Shown piece by piece: positions 38,074 through 50,700 of a DNA stretch of 64,000 nt; position 1 is the first letter of the stretch, and the number at the start of each line of letters is the position of its first letter. The DNA lies in the NCBI GenBank assembly GCA_944990035.1, contig CALYLX010000038.1:1-64000 (forward strand). Direction: 5' to 3'. The notes under the pieces were generated by a model. That model did no database searches. It saw nothing but the letters and a program-made list of their open reading frames with translations, and was not told the DNA's origin. Made by a program: the position numbers and the translations under genes. Source of the DNA: Clitopilus passeckerianus (taxonomy: Eukaryota; Basidiomycota; Agaricomycetes; Agaricales; Entolomataceae).

Positions 38074-40526
38074 ATGTCTTCAAACACCGAGAAGGGTCAA
38101 TCCGTGGAGAACGAGAAGATATCTGCCCATTCCGTCGGATCTCGCGAACTCGAGATTCATCATGAAGGTTGGGATGAAGCTCTTGAACTCATTTCCGCGG
38201 AGAAGCCTCGGGAGTTCAGTGAAGAGTACAACAAGAAACTGAGGAGGAAACTGGTAGGCTATCTGACAAGTTCCTCTTCGAGCCCGATCCTGACTTTGCT
38301 CATCCAGGATTGGGTTATTCCCCCGCTCTGCGCCTCTGTGTACTTCACACAGTTCCTATGAGGATGATTCGTGAACGTTGTGATTAACACCTACTGAATC
38401 TGACTCGTAGAGACAAGACATCCCTCAACTATGCTAGGTTGGTATTCTAGTTGACCTCCGCTGAAGAACCTTACCAAATGATTTGTTCATAGTATCATGG
38501 GCTTACCTATCACTGGCCAGGTTGAACTGAACATACCGCGATGCTCTTTCGAAGCTGACTTGCATGTAGCACTACAATCTGGTCTCCATGGCCTTTTACA
38601 TCGGTTCGTTCTCACCTTTTCCTGCGAGTCAACACTCGTTTAAGTCTTGACTAGGTTTCCTTGTATGGGAGTTCCCAACGGTTTACCTCGCCCAGAAGAC
38701 GAAGCTGGCGAAGTATCTGGGTGGGTATAACGTTTCTCCCTTCATGTATTCCTATAATTGACGGGAGGCTTCCAGGCTTGAACATTGTGGCTTGGGGCGG
38801 AATTCTCATGTTGCATGCAGTCGGGACTTCGTTTGGTGCTTTCTTTGCTCTCCGATTTTTGCTGGGTAGATTTCCGATTGCTCGTTACACAGCCATTCTG
38901 GCGCTGACGCCGGATTATTTCAGGGATGCTTGAGAGTTGCGTTGCTCCGATTCTCATCCAAGTTATCTCCATGTTCTACAAGAAGAGCGAGCAAGTAAGT
39001 GATCATTTAACGTCCCCAGGTCAAGCCATACTGACGTTAGAGTAGGCCCAAAGGATATCATGGTTCTACATCATGGTAAATCATACCCCCCTCTGACCAT
39101 GATCGTATCTAACAGTATCTGGTAGAATGGTCTGACGCAAATTTTTGGAGGGTTTGTCGCATATGTAAGTATTTTCCGTTAGTCTCGCGGTCGCTGTTAG
39201 CTCAAAAATTTTCACCATACTCAGGGTGTATCATTTTACGAAGGAAAGGCACTGGCGCCTTATAAGATCATCTACCTCCTTCTGGGTGCTCTAGCGATCC
39301 TTGTCGGAATCTGCGTTCTCCTATGGCTGCTAGACTCTCCAGTTCATGCACGCCTGTTGACCGAGGAGGAACGCATCGCAGCTTTGGAGCGAGTACGAGA
39401 GGACCAGGGAGGGACTGCGAACAAGACGATCAAGCGCTACCAAATCGTGGAAGCTTTCACTGATATCAGGTCGTGGTTGATCGTACTCACCACTCTACTG
39501 AGTATGGCCCACCAGCCCACTCATTAAAAGCTTAAACTGATGCAAATCCCGTACAGCGAGTATCCCTAACGGCGGTTTAAGCAACTGTGGGTCTTTTTCA
39601 TCTCTTGAATCATAGTCTGCTCATAAGCACCCTAGTCAGCAACTTGATTATCAAGAGTTTTGGTTATACGTGAGCTCAAGAGTGCAGGATCTCAGGATCC
39701 CCAGCTGATTTCACGGGTGTCGTTGCCAGCTCAAAGCAAACCCTAATTTTGTCCACACCTTCCGGGGCCGTAGCCTCATTGACAGTCATCCTATGCGGAT
39801 GGTATTCAGGGCGTAAGGTAAGCCTGAGTCCCCAAAATTGGTGTTGCGGTCCTCCATCTGATGATACTCCTAGAACGAACGAATGGTCCCTGTAGTCTTC
39901 GCTCTCGTACCCACTATTGCAGGAGCAGGTTCTTTAAAACATCTTTCGTTGTTTTAAATACATGTCCCCTAGCATTGTTGATTGGCCTCAATGGTTCCGG
40001 CAAGAAGGGAGCACTACTATTTGGTGCGATTCTGGTATAACGGCCACGAGGAAAAACTAATGCAACAAACCAGCTGCCTATTTGATTGGCACTTTCGGCA
40101 GTGCCCTCTCAACCGTGTATGCATATAATGCCAGCAATACAGCTGGGCATACAAAGAAGAGCACTCTTAACGCAATGACTCTTTTCGCCTTCAGCGTTGG
40201 AAACATAGTTGGCACGGAACTTTTCCAGCCCAAGGACGCTCCGGATTATATTCCAGGAAAGATTGCCATTATGGTCCTCCTGACAGTCCAGCTTTTCGTC
40301 TGTTTCTTACTTCGGTGGATAAACCTACGGTTGAACAGGAAGAAGAAGGCTCAGTTGGCGGAAAAGAAGGTTCAAATGGGATGGACAGATGAGGATGTTC
40401 AGCGGGAAAGGAACAGACACGCATTCCTCGATTTAACTGACAAGGAGTGAGTTTATAATCCACGACTGTTCTTCATCATCTCGTTGACCAATCCACAGAA
40501 ATCCTTACTTTGTCTACACAGCATGA
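38074..40526 (+). CDS. MFS transporter of the Dal5/Tna1 (anion:cation symporter) type
   Basis: Twelve-helix major facilitator of the allantoate permease group. A hydrophilic N-terminus (MSSNTEKGQSVENEKISAHS, EEYNKKLRRKL) leads into many small exons. Readable segments include VWEFPTVYLAQKTKLAKYLG, NIVAWGGILMLHAVGTSFGA, FFALRFLLGMLESCVAPIL, ISMFYKKSEQ-AQRISWFYIM, GLTQIFGGFVAYGVSFYEG, IYLLLGALAILVGICVLLWL and LLDSPVHARLLTEEERIAAL. The helix 3-4 to FYKKSEQ text and the central DSP-x-xARxLTxEER loop are characteristic of this family. The last exons end TELFQPKDAPDYIPGKIA, then DKENPYFVYTA. The substrate (allantoate, nicotinate, pantothenate, other carboxylates) cannot be told. At least 12 introns. 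Confidence 0.88.
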
Positions 40527-40694
40527 TTAACCAGTTGTATCGTAATAATTATGTATTAGCTTTTCTGTTGCCTTTGGTTGGACCTTTCATCAAGGCGAAA
40601 AGGTAGCGATCGATCATTTGATGGACGGGAGCAAAAACCGTCTCGAGTTCTTGTGACATCAATCACTGCGTTCACTCAAAGTACCTCTACTTCA

Positions 40695-42919
40695 ATGGCA
40701 CAGCCTGCAGGGAATCTTTCTATCAAGTCTCTCGAGCTGCTCCCTCGCCGTGACAGCAAGGCCTTCATCGTAACATATATGAAGGAGCAGAAGGCCTTTG
40801 CAAGTGCTTACGCTGCAGATGGCCACAAATATTGGTCGACGTGGGATACTTCTACCTTTTCTTCACCACTTCCACCAGTCAGCGGGACACCTACGCGAAA
40901 CAACCCTCCCGTTGACTTTGACACACCTGTACTAAAAGCTCGAGTGGTGGATCAACGTGCGCAACACAGTCCACCTACCGTTGTGCACACTAGCAAATCA
41001 GTCCGGCAGCCGAGACTGCCACAGAAAGAAGGTGGCTTGAAACGCCATAAAGGCTCTGAGGCTGTAAGGAAAAAGCCTGCTGGAAAACGACAACGGGCCC
41101 TATCAAATCCGAGTATTGATGAAAAGAGTGAACACGCACTACGTATGTCGATGACCCACAATTTGCAATCTTCCTAGAGCACTTACACTTTTCCCCCCGG
41201 CTCTTAGGACTGAAGGAAAGACGAGATAAGAAACGTGCCAAACGCGCCATAATGCGTCCCGCTGGAGACGAAACCAGCGATGCCAGTTCCAGATCTGGCG
41301 TACAGGCCAAGAATGCAAAGAGGAAAGGGAAGAAGACAAAAGCAAAGAACAAGGAGGAACCTTCAGGTTTCTCGTTGATGTATGGTTTCATGGCTACCAA
41401 TGTGGGGAGTCGTCGACTCACGGTGAGCTGGTTACTCTGTATCACAATAACCTGCTAAGCGGTGTATCTTTCAGACGAAACCCGCGGTATGCGCTGGTGT
41501 ATTCAATAAAGGGAAAGCATCCTCTAAAACTATCACTCCCGCCTTCAAGAAGAAGTCGAAGGCTGGAGCTGGTTGGTCCTTGTGCCTTACGAGTCGATTC
41601 ACTCTGACCATTTTATAGTTAAGAATGCAACCGAGTTTTCCGAATCTGATTTTCTCAATCATCAAGAGCCCCCTGCTGCATTAAAAGAGGAAGATTTGAG
41701 TGCTTCTGGAGAAAGCTCTCGGGTGGATTTGCAGACCAACAAACAGGAAAACAAGAAGCAATCTCGTCCAATAGTGCCGAAGACTCGAACCGCTCAGAAC
41801 CTTACTGCTCGCAAAGGACCTGCTTCTTCTGTCGTCTGGGATATAGAACGAGACGACTTTGTACTGCCTTCCGAACCTGGTGACGCTATCAGAACCCAAC
41901 CGAACCAGGACGTCCCCGGAGGCACTGTTCCCAGCGATTTACATTCTGCTGTCATCCAATGTACCTTTGACAATCCTTGCGACGAGCTTTCCACATTACA
42001 ACCCGACAGAAAACCTGCACCATCCGTGACATCCATTCACCCATCAGAATCAGCCTCTCAGGTCGAACTGGCGCTATCCAACCATGCTCAAGGCAACTTC
42101 TCCAGATATTTCAACGAAACCGATAAACCCCGCCAAACTATAGCTGATCCCGACGTTCAACAGGCTGCTAGTCAGCAGATATTGGTGGAAGAACACATAA
42201 ACCTCTCGCCATCTCAGCCTAACGCTAGGAACGAAGGCCCTGTCGACACGGCAGAGTACGCTATCAGCTTTCAGGAGCCACTGAGCTGCCCTGAAAGTAA
42301 CGAGTTGCTGTTTCGTGACTACGGATTTCCCTCCGATGGCTTAGAAGGCTGGGTGGAACTGCATCCTTCTGCATTATATGCAGAGGAGCTAGCGAAGCAG
42401 TGTCGTAAGGATCCCGACTCTTGGATGCACCAGGACACCTTCTCTGATGATGTGTATCCCATGCCTACCGACGATCCTCCCCTATGGTATCTGCCTTCTG
42501 CCGATGATCTGTTGCCTGGAAACCCTGGCTATGACGCATCCCTTGCCTTGATGCACGAAGATAACGTTGAATTCAGCGATGGCCCGCTCTGTGAATTATC
42601 GCATCCAAACACCTACGACTATCAAGACGATGAACCCCTCCCCGAGCTGGAAGACCAGTCGAACATCCAGTCTGGGTATAACTACGCACTCGATGGCTAC
42701 CTCCCATCGGAGAATGCCGCACCTGCTGTGAATGATGGGGCATCTAGCTCGCATTCGTCCTTAGCAAGGTTCGTTTTGACCGACGAACCACTATCGGATC
42801 AAAGTCCGACTTTCCCCCAGGAGGATGTACTTTTGCACAGAGCTTCTACCTCACTACAGCGCGCAGAGTTGAATGTTGCTTGCCGTTTGAAGAATCACTG
42901 GCAGCCGCAGAGGTTCTGA
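40695..42919 (+). CDS. Large disordered orphan protein
   Basis: Not recognised. The first ATG in frame is at 40695: MAQPAGNLSIKSLELLPRRD, then SKAFIVTYMKEQKAFASAYA. A basic Lys/Arg-rich zone follows (KEGGLKRHKGSEAVRKKPAG, ERRDKKRAKRAIMRPAGDE, NAKRKGKKTKAKNKEEPSGF), with several NLS-like clusters. Short exons around 41205-41580 give SLMYGFMATNVGSRRLT and VCAGVFNKGKASS. The long last exon (from about 41620) is acidic, Ser/Pro/Asp-rich and probably unfolded, with a few aromatic islands (LFRDYGFPSDGLEGWVELHP, DDPPLWYLPSADDLLPG). Nuclear location is an inference from the basic clusters. Ends LKNHWQPQRF. Confidence 0.6.
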
Positions 42920-43463
42920 CCCATATAAAGATGTCGTTATGTAGCCAGAATGAAGATGGTACTCATTGCTTGGCGCTCAGACAGAAATATCTCACCTCCT
43001 ATCTCCTCCCATCCTGGAAAGCCCATTTGCCCTTGTTCTGAATTCACTGTTCCTAGCATGGAGCCTCTGGCACATGGTAATGATGTCTTGTGATGAGATA
43101 ATACTTTACAATGGGTGATGGGATACTATACGACGATAATTCACTTGACGCATCGTCAAGCGAGCGGCAGGGATTCGCTGCTCGAATGATGGCTTGTGAT
43201 AGGCGTGTCTTAGGCACATAATTAACGCGCTGACAACTTCGGTTATGATTGGCATCAAATTTTCGAACGCGGATTGGGCTTAAATGCTGAGATATGACTT
43301 TAAGCACCTTGATGTCTTTAAGCACGGTTTGGGGTTTCCTTCCAGAATCTTCTACACGGGTTGATCTTTATAAACAGCGAAGGCAGGTACCGATACAACA
43401 CCAAAGAACCCTTTTTTCCTTTGTGCATACTCTCGCAAATTACTCAAGAGAATCGCGCCTTAA
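42920..43463. other. Intergenic region upstream of the GTPase pair
   Basis: About 545 bp with only short shadows on either strand. No inverted repeat, RNA gene or mobile sequence noted. A possible TATA-like TTTATAAAC lies at about 43366-43374, roughly 90 bp before the ATG at 43464. Confidence 0.45.
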
Positions 43464-46400
43464 ATGTACGACAATGCGCCAGAGCAATTGGCCGCAGCAT
43501 GCAAGGCCCAATTATCCCCCCTATCTAAGGTTGTGAAACGATTGGTTGTGAGTGAAGACAGGAGAACACAATGGGCGAAGGTGGAAGAGGCGTACGTCAA
43601 TCTCGACTCAATGTTAGGCTCTGGCTAAAGCACACATGCTCATATCCATAACGGTAGTATGCGGGAAGTCGAAATGCCGAAGGTCATGGTTGGAGTCATA
43701 GGAGGTGAGTGCTTGGAAATTTCCTTGCGAGAATTAATTTCTAAACTCATGCTCGATGAACCTCTATAGAAACGGGAGCGGGCAAGTCTTCCGTAATAAA
43801 CGCGGTGCTTGGCGGTGGGTATCCCGGCCATTATCTCTTCTGCCAATGATTTATTTGCCCTCTAGAGGAAATTCTACCAACCAGCGGCTTCGGCGGTGCA
43901 CCTCTCCGTTTCTGCTATATGTTGCAGCTCATAACTTCAACAGCCTGCACCAGCGTCGTCACATCCATAAAATACCACGACAAGGAAACGATTGACGGCG
44001 TTGTCTCCTTCATCTCTGCTGATGATTGGCGCAACGAGTTGGAGACTCTGAGATCCGATCTAACGCTTGACGAAAGCGAGAACAGCTCCGAAGGAGACTC
44101 GGAATCTCTGGAAAGCAGGGCCGCGTGGGATAAGGTATGAGCAAATATGCTTCCGTTGATCATCCCAAATGTTTTTATTGATATGTACCCCAGATAAAGG
44201 TCGTTTACCCGTCATTGACGAGAGAGCAGTTTGCTCAAATGTCTACCGAGGAGGTATTCAACACCCAGCTGGGTACATCATTTTCTGGCTTTAACATGGC
44301 TTCAGCGTGCTCACCGTTGCCTCCTATTTCAGGCATACTCGCCTTATTAGGAAGCACTAAGACAGTGACTGAGCACAACTCAGCCGACTTTATCGATCAA
44401 ATTAGCCCCTATATCGAAGTGTCAGCACAGACGACCACCAGTGAAGGTGTGAACTCATATTCACTTGATCGGTGCAACTGGCTCAACGAGTATTTCCTCC
44501 AGCTCTCTGGCCACTCATACTTGAAGTCAGTATATACTACAAGTGCCAGGCTTTAGCCTCAGGTTTGATACTGGTAGATTTGCCAGGTGAGTTCGAAGCC
44601 AGTATGCGAGCGTTCGTTGTCTCATTCTATTCAGGGTGTTCAGATGCAAATGCAGCGCGCAACACCATAGCGAACGAGTACAAAAAGGATTGTGATGCTG
44701 TCTGGATCGTAGTATCTATTATTCGAGCGGCGGACAGTAAGATCGCCCACGGTGTGTTCCTCGTATTGCCATCTCGGCTATTTTGCTTACCCCCTGCCGG
44801 ACACCAGAATTATTTGAAGAGTCCCTGAAGACACAACTATTATGTATGTCAGTTCCTTCTTTTTTATGGAAAGGTTGGCTCACGCCTTCATCCCCGGCAT
44901 ACATAGTTGGTATGCAAGACTTAATTTTCCATCGTCACGTCTCATTTAACAAAATTGGTCCATGCGTTTTTCAGACGGAATGTAAGCTTGGTTTTATCCC
45001 TTTCAACGCTACTTGCTGAGAAGCTGGGTTATACAGTCTGAATTCCACCACAATCATATGTAAGTTATGAGTGTACTGGCCATGGATGATTGCTTACAAA
45101 GGGTTCAGTAACAAAGATCGACGATATAGACGTCGGCGAGTCGAAACGAATGTTTCGACTCAACGAGGATCCCGAGATCACCTGTCTCGAAGCAGCTATG
45201 AAGGATGCAGGATCTGTTGAGAGAACACAACAAAAGATTGTCGATATAGAAACAGACAGAATTGAAGGTTCGCAAGCCTAGATCAACATAGTCATCGGCT
45301 AATCAAGGGTTGCGCAGACCTACAGGTCCAGATCAAGACAAAAACTGAGGTGTTCAGTCAATCTGACCTAACCTTCGTCTGCGATAACCAATGCAGCGGT
45401 GATACGAAAAAGCGAAAAACAAACCCCTGCATACAAGGATCGTCTACGGCCAAACGGCAAAGAAACGGTGTGCATCAGTCTACTTCCAATAGATGTGTTG
45501 AATAACTTGTGAAAAGATGTACCGACATTACAAGGGAAGAAGATTACCGGTTCAAGTCAGAACAGTCCTGAACTAAATCAAACCGATAATGGTTCAGGAA
45601 GAAACGTCCAGGTCGATGGATCCTATGATTCACTGACATTGCTTCTTGACGAACGCTCGAACGCTCAGAATAGACTGCTTCATGCAAAGAATAGCGCACG
45701 TGAAGCAAGTGACAGGATTGCCGAAATTGAGAAGGCTATAAATCGCCGCTGTGTTCAGAAGCGTGTAGAAGTGAGTGTTCAGTGCATGCATCCTTCGTCG
45801 CTGTTCAACCTTGATTCAATAGGTCGCTATACCCAGGGTTCAACGGGCATTCAGGAGCAACCAAGTTAAGGGCCATACAAAGAAAATGGTTGAAGGAATG
45901 AATCAAGGTGAAGACAACACCAGTAATGCTTAGCATTTCACAGCTCACTTGCCTTAGACGCCGCCTCTACACGAGTTCTTGCGTGTTCAAGCCGGGAGTT
46001 TATCAGGCTTACGCGTTGGTCACTTTTGACTTTTCCCCCTCCTAACCTGACGATTCTTAGGCAAACGGTCGCCCAGCGAGAAGGATGTGGGCGAAACTGG
46101 AATACCAGCACTGCGAGCTCATTGCCATCGCGTCACATATCCGTATAGGTGTCGCAAGGCGAATTCTTTGGCGTACAAGCTTATTCGCTACCTTGAGGAA
46201 ATTCAAGCGTTCATCGACTTCCAAGCGGAAATCAAACCTGGGGACTACGCTCTGCTTCGTAAAAGATGGTCATCAAAGTCAAATACAGTCCCTGCTTGTG
46301 GTAATGCACAGTGCATTGGTCGCTATCTCGCTTTGGTATGGCTCGTTCCGATTAAACTAGAAGTTTTGCTCACCGATATCACATCACAGGCGTTTGGGAC

Positions 46401-47472
46401 GTCCCGCTCCAAACAGCTGGGATTGCTGGAGCGTGGTTTAAATACCAGACTTGCGGACGCTTACGGGATGGGCGGAAAAAAAGTATGCTTTACACCATTT
46501 ATTCTTCGCAATTCACCCTTAATCCACGTGTAGGGTAGTGAAGCGGCTTTGCCGACCATTGTTCATTTTGGAAACACCTGCAAGCACTTTGCCACATATC
46601 GTGCTAGTCAGTCAACCCCTTTCCCGCTTCTTAATGCCAACACTACTAATGAGAACTATGCTCCGGTTCCCATCAGCTCTTATCCGCGCTGGAAAATTCA
46701 AAACAACCGATCTTAACAGTGCTCTTGTTCAACCGTTTCTGGACGAAATTGCTCCCGTTTGGAAGAAACTTTTTGAGCAGTTAGATTTGTTCCAACCAAT
46801 CAGAGATGGTGTCTTGCAGTCCGTCAAGACCCTTCTAACTAGGGTTGAAGACACTGCCGTAGATGGCTTGAAGGACCGAGTCAAGAAATGTAGAGAGCTC
46901 TGCCTCGCTGAAACTAGGCAAGCTCTTCAGGAGATGATCCGCGATGCATCGTGTTCTTTCAAGAGAACAGTCAAAGATGCCTGGAGGGCCCATCAAGTGG
47001 TCGTCCAAGAAAAGCTCAAGCCAGGATATCATCTCGCTGCCGATATAAAGGGCAAGGGGGCTTTCAGAAGGCAAAAGGTACGAAATTACTCGTTAAGGGC
47101 TATTTGTGCTGAGCTCATACTCGTCTGCCCAATAATCATAGGACACCATAGAGCAGTTCATTGACCAACATAGGGTGGGGATATTTCAGATCAGCGCGAA
47201 GCGATCTGGAGAGATGTTGGACAGGGCTGCTGAACGATATGTATTGAACTTGGAGGAGCCATTGCGGAGCCTGGCCGAAAAGGCAAGTCTGAACGGCTTC
47301 TTCTGAATGGACCCACATTCTGACCGAGGGCAAACAGATTGAATCGATCATATCTGCTATTTGGGAGAAGACAAACACCGATTCAGAGCAACGAATCGCA
47401 CACAGGGATGCCCGTGACCACATCAAGCTGACGTTGGAGCTTCCAGCATTGAGACCGATTGATGTCGAATGA
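43464..47472 (+). CDS. SLIP-GC-like nuclear GTPase (dynamin superfamily), copy A
   Basis: Large GTPase similar to vertebrate nuclear GTPase SLIP-GC, with a Dynamin_N-type G domain. Start MYDNAPEQLAAACKAQLSPL. Across introns: G1 VGVIGETGAGKSSVINAVLG, G2 region EEILPTSGFGACTSVVTSIK, G3 GLILVDLPGCSDANAARN, G4 TIILTKIDDIDVGE. A basic cluster after the G domain (TKKRKTN, TAKRQRNG) looks like a bipartite NLS, followed by coiled coil (ARSNAQNRLLHAKNSAREAS-like text at about 45660-45770). Then VLACSSREFIRL, VGETGIPALRAHCHRVTYPY, FGNTCKHFATYRATLIRAGK and a helical C-terminal stalk (ADIKGKGAFRRQK, QHRVGIFQISAKRSGEMLD). Ends LELPALRPIDVE. No frame break was found once about 20 introns are removed. Tandem paralogue of the next gene. 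Confidence 0.8.
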
Positions 47473-47708
47473 AATATCTGTTCTGTTATTATAATCTAGT
47501 GCCATGATTCCTGTGTTTCCTATTCAATCATTATACCTTTCCATCTTCCTATGAGCGCGACTGATCCGCGGGGCCATAATATTTAACATTTGAAAGACGA
47601 ATGCTTACAAAGACACGCGTCGGCCCTCTTAGAGAAAGCAATATTGCTCCGTTGGCATCTAAACCTGGCAACGCCTTCTTTTACATTTTCTAAGCCTCCA
47701 ACATCAGC

Positions 47709-50700
47709 ATGGACTACGAAGGGCTTAGCGATGAGATCTTTGATATGCAAAGCCAACGCAGTGAACTCTCCCATGCTGCCCCGGAAACTCGTGAACTCTC
47801 AAAACTTCAAACTCTTGACCAGGAGATGAAAAATAGCCTCACACAACTCAAGCACGTCTTGCATGGTGTTGGAACGACACCCTTTCAGCGGTTGTGGGAC
47901 AGAGATATGGCGGAGTGAGTTATTTGGCTTCATAATAACCTATGATTTATATCTCTCCTAGAATCAGAGAACGCGAAAATGCAACCCCGAAAACATTCAT
48001 CGGTGTATACGGCGGTTTGTGTTTTCGGTAGCTGTTCAAAATGCTTGCTTACCCCTTAGACAGCGACGGGCGCCGGAAAGTCAACACTGCTGAATGCTGT
48101 CCTTGATCGTAAGCCACCCCCCACAATGATATTGTCCGCGGTAGCACTAAAGTTTCATAGGCAACGTGATGCCTACGAGTGGTATGAGAGGTGTGTACTG
48201 TGTACCAACAGGCTTTCCTTTCGTATCACAGTTTATTGATCACAAACAGCTTGTACCAGTGTAGTGACATCGGTTGCGTTCCACTCTGGACCTACCATAA
48301 AGGCGGAAATCTGTTTTTTGTCTCTTCAGGAATGGGCAGAAGAGCTCAGCATTTTGATAGAAGACTTGCGCAAAGAGGATGGGTCGCTGAAACGAACCTC
48401 AGACTTAACAGCCGAGGCACGGCTAGCAAAACAGAAGGTGAGTTCTTGATCTCTTTTTCTCTTCTTTTTCCTTTTCTTTTGCTCCCTGACAAAATATCGC
48501 TTAGGTGGAAGCTGTGTACCCTAATATCAGCGATGAGGAGTTATCTCAACTGAGTGTCAATGAGATCTTGGAATTAGACCCAGGTATGTCGATCTCTTCT
48601 TTCACAAGGTGTGATCAGAACTCACAGGTTTAGATATCTTGAGTAAACTGGGATCTACAATAACTCTTGAAGCTGAAGACTCAGAAGAGTTCTTGAGCAT
48701 GATCAGCCCCTACACCACTTCAAAAGGTTCTGTTATTCAAAGTAACGACGACGCAGACTTAGATGAGGAAGACCATGAAATCCCGGATCAATGGCCACTC
48801 ATCCTTGAGGTCCGCATCTTCTGCTCTGCCGAAGCCTTATCCTCCGGTGCAACCCTGGTGGACCTACCAGGCAAGACCTGAGTCGCCAATATCATCTTCG
48901 CTCCAAGTCTGATTGAATTGATCTAGGTGTTTCGGATGCCAACATAGCTCGTAATAATATTGCCCAGAATTACATGATGAAGTGTAATTATATATGGGTT
49001 GTGTCCCCCATCACCCGTGCCGTCGACGAGAAAGCCGCAAAAGGTAATTGAATGGATCCTGGGATTGAATTAACTGCTCCCCCTAATGAATGAAACATTC
49101 AGAGTTGCTTGGGAAAGCTTTCCGCGCTCAGATCAGCCGTAAGTGCCCTTTTATTACGCATTATTCCTGTCATGACAGTTGTTGCTAGTTGGTGTGTTTT
49201 CTTTAACTCTAAACACTGGATCATATCCCTTAATTTTGTCATAGACGGTTGGTGAGTACAGGTACGTTTTAGTCACTGTTGAGAGCCTGCCCTAACCCGT
49301 GTCAGTTACAATGCGGAGACCATCACATTTATCGGTGCGTACCCTCCCCTTACGTACCGAACCGTCCAATTCACCAAATTCTAGCTAGCAAATGCGATGA
49401 TATTGTGCCTAACGAGATAATTCGAGGCTTACGACTCAAGGATGACCCAGTTTTGAAGAAATTAGATCACGAAAAGAAAGACATCATAAAGAAAATAGAG
49501 GCAAAGAAAGCCGCCGTACGGGGTCAATATTCTCTTGTTCTCCGCTACCTGTGCCTTGACCTGTAGTTTTGCAGTCATCGACGAGCAAATTTCGGGGTCA
49601 TATGGCACGTCCTCTGGCCTGGCCTTCAAACGCAAAAGACCAACATCGAGCGACGGCAGGCCTGCAAAGCGCCATTGCAAAGATAACAGGAGAAAAGATC
49701 CGGACAGTCTCAACATGACAGCACTGTTATCAACTTCCGACCTTCTTGCTTTGATGCAGCAGAAAGAGGCGCTGAATGCACGTGTTCAGCAACTCGAAGA
49801 CGATCTTGAACTCAACACGCTTGAACGTAAACGCTACTGCTCTAAAAAGCGTTCCCAGGTATGCGGTTATCGTTATGGATTAAAATTCCCACTAAGCGAC
49901 TATTATAGGCTGCAATCTTGCAGCTCCAAGAAGATTTTCGCACAGGCATCAGGGAGATTGAAGGTAGTCAACTTCAGGCAACTTGAATACGCGCTCTCCA
50001 GTGGCTCATGATCTTTCAGAGGCAGATTTAGAAAGTCGTGACGATTTTGATCCCGATGAGGAGCCAAGAGGTACGCTGTTCATTGAATCATCCCCTTCGC
50101 CTCTGATCGCATATCCAGACTACGATAACATTACAATGCCTGTCTTCACATGTTCCAGTCGGGATTATCTACGAATTCACGGTTAGTCTCCAGCATCTCT
50201 GCTTCTATTCCTCGACCGACTCTGACCTTCTTGACCAGATTCAGATAATGATGAGGCTGACGAGCCTGAATGTTTTGTTGAACTAGAGGAAACAAATATT
50301 CCTGCACTTCAAGATTGGTGTCACCAACTCACGTCGTCAAGTAGAAAACGGGCCGCAATGAACCGGTCAAAACTCATTTTAACTCTGGCTAGATCTATTC
50401 AATCCTTTCTCCGTGCTCAGATCCAAGTCACATCGGCCGAGTGTTTGAATTTGCGCAAGGAATGGCAAACACCAGAGAGTGGTCAACATCTGAAGGGATT
50501 GAGGAAGGCACCTTGGGCAACAGACTCGCAACTCAAAAGCCAGCCCGACAATGAGTTCACTCCCTTTGGAACCTATTCCATACCGCGGTTCGTGCCCAAA
50601 CATGCACCAGCCGTTACCCGTGTGAAGGGAGAAATTTTCGATGTGCCTTTGGCAAAGAGCACCCAAAATCTAGGGATTCACGCTCGACTCTTACAGGTCT

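Noticed and set aside
43464..47472. GTPase copy A as a pseudogene
   Set aside because: Apparent stops and frame changes all fall in introns; after splicing the G1-G4 motifs and C-terminal blocks read through.
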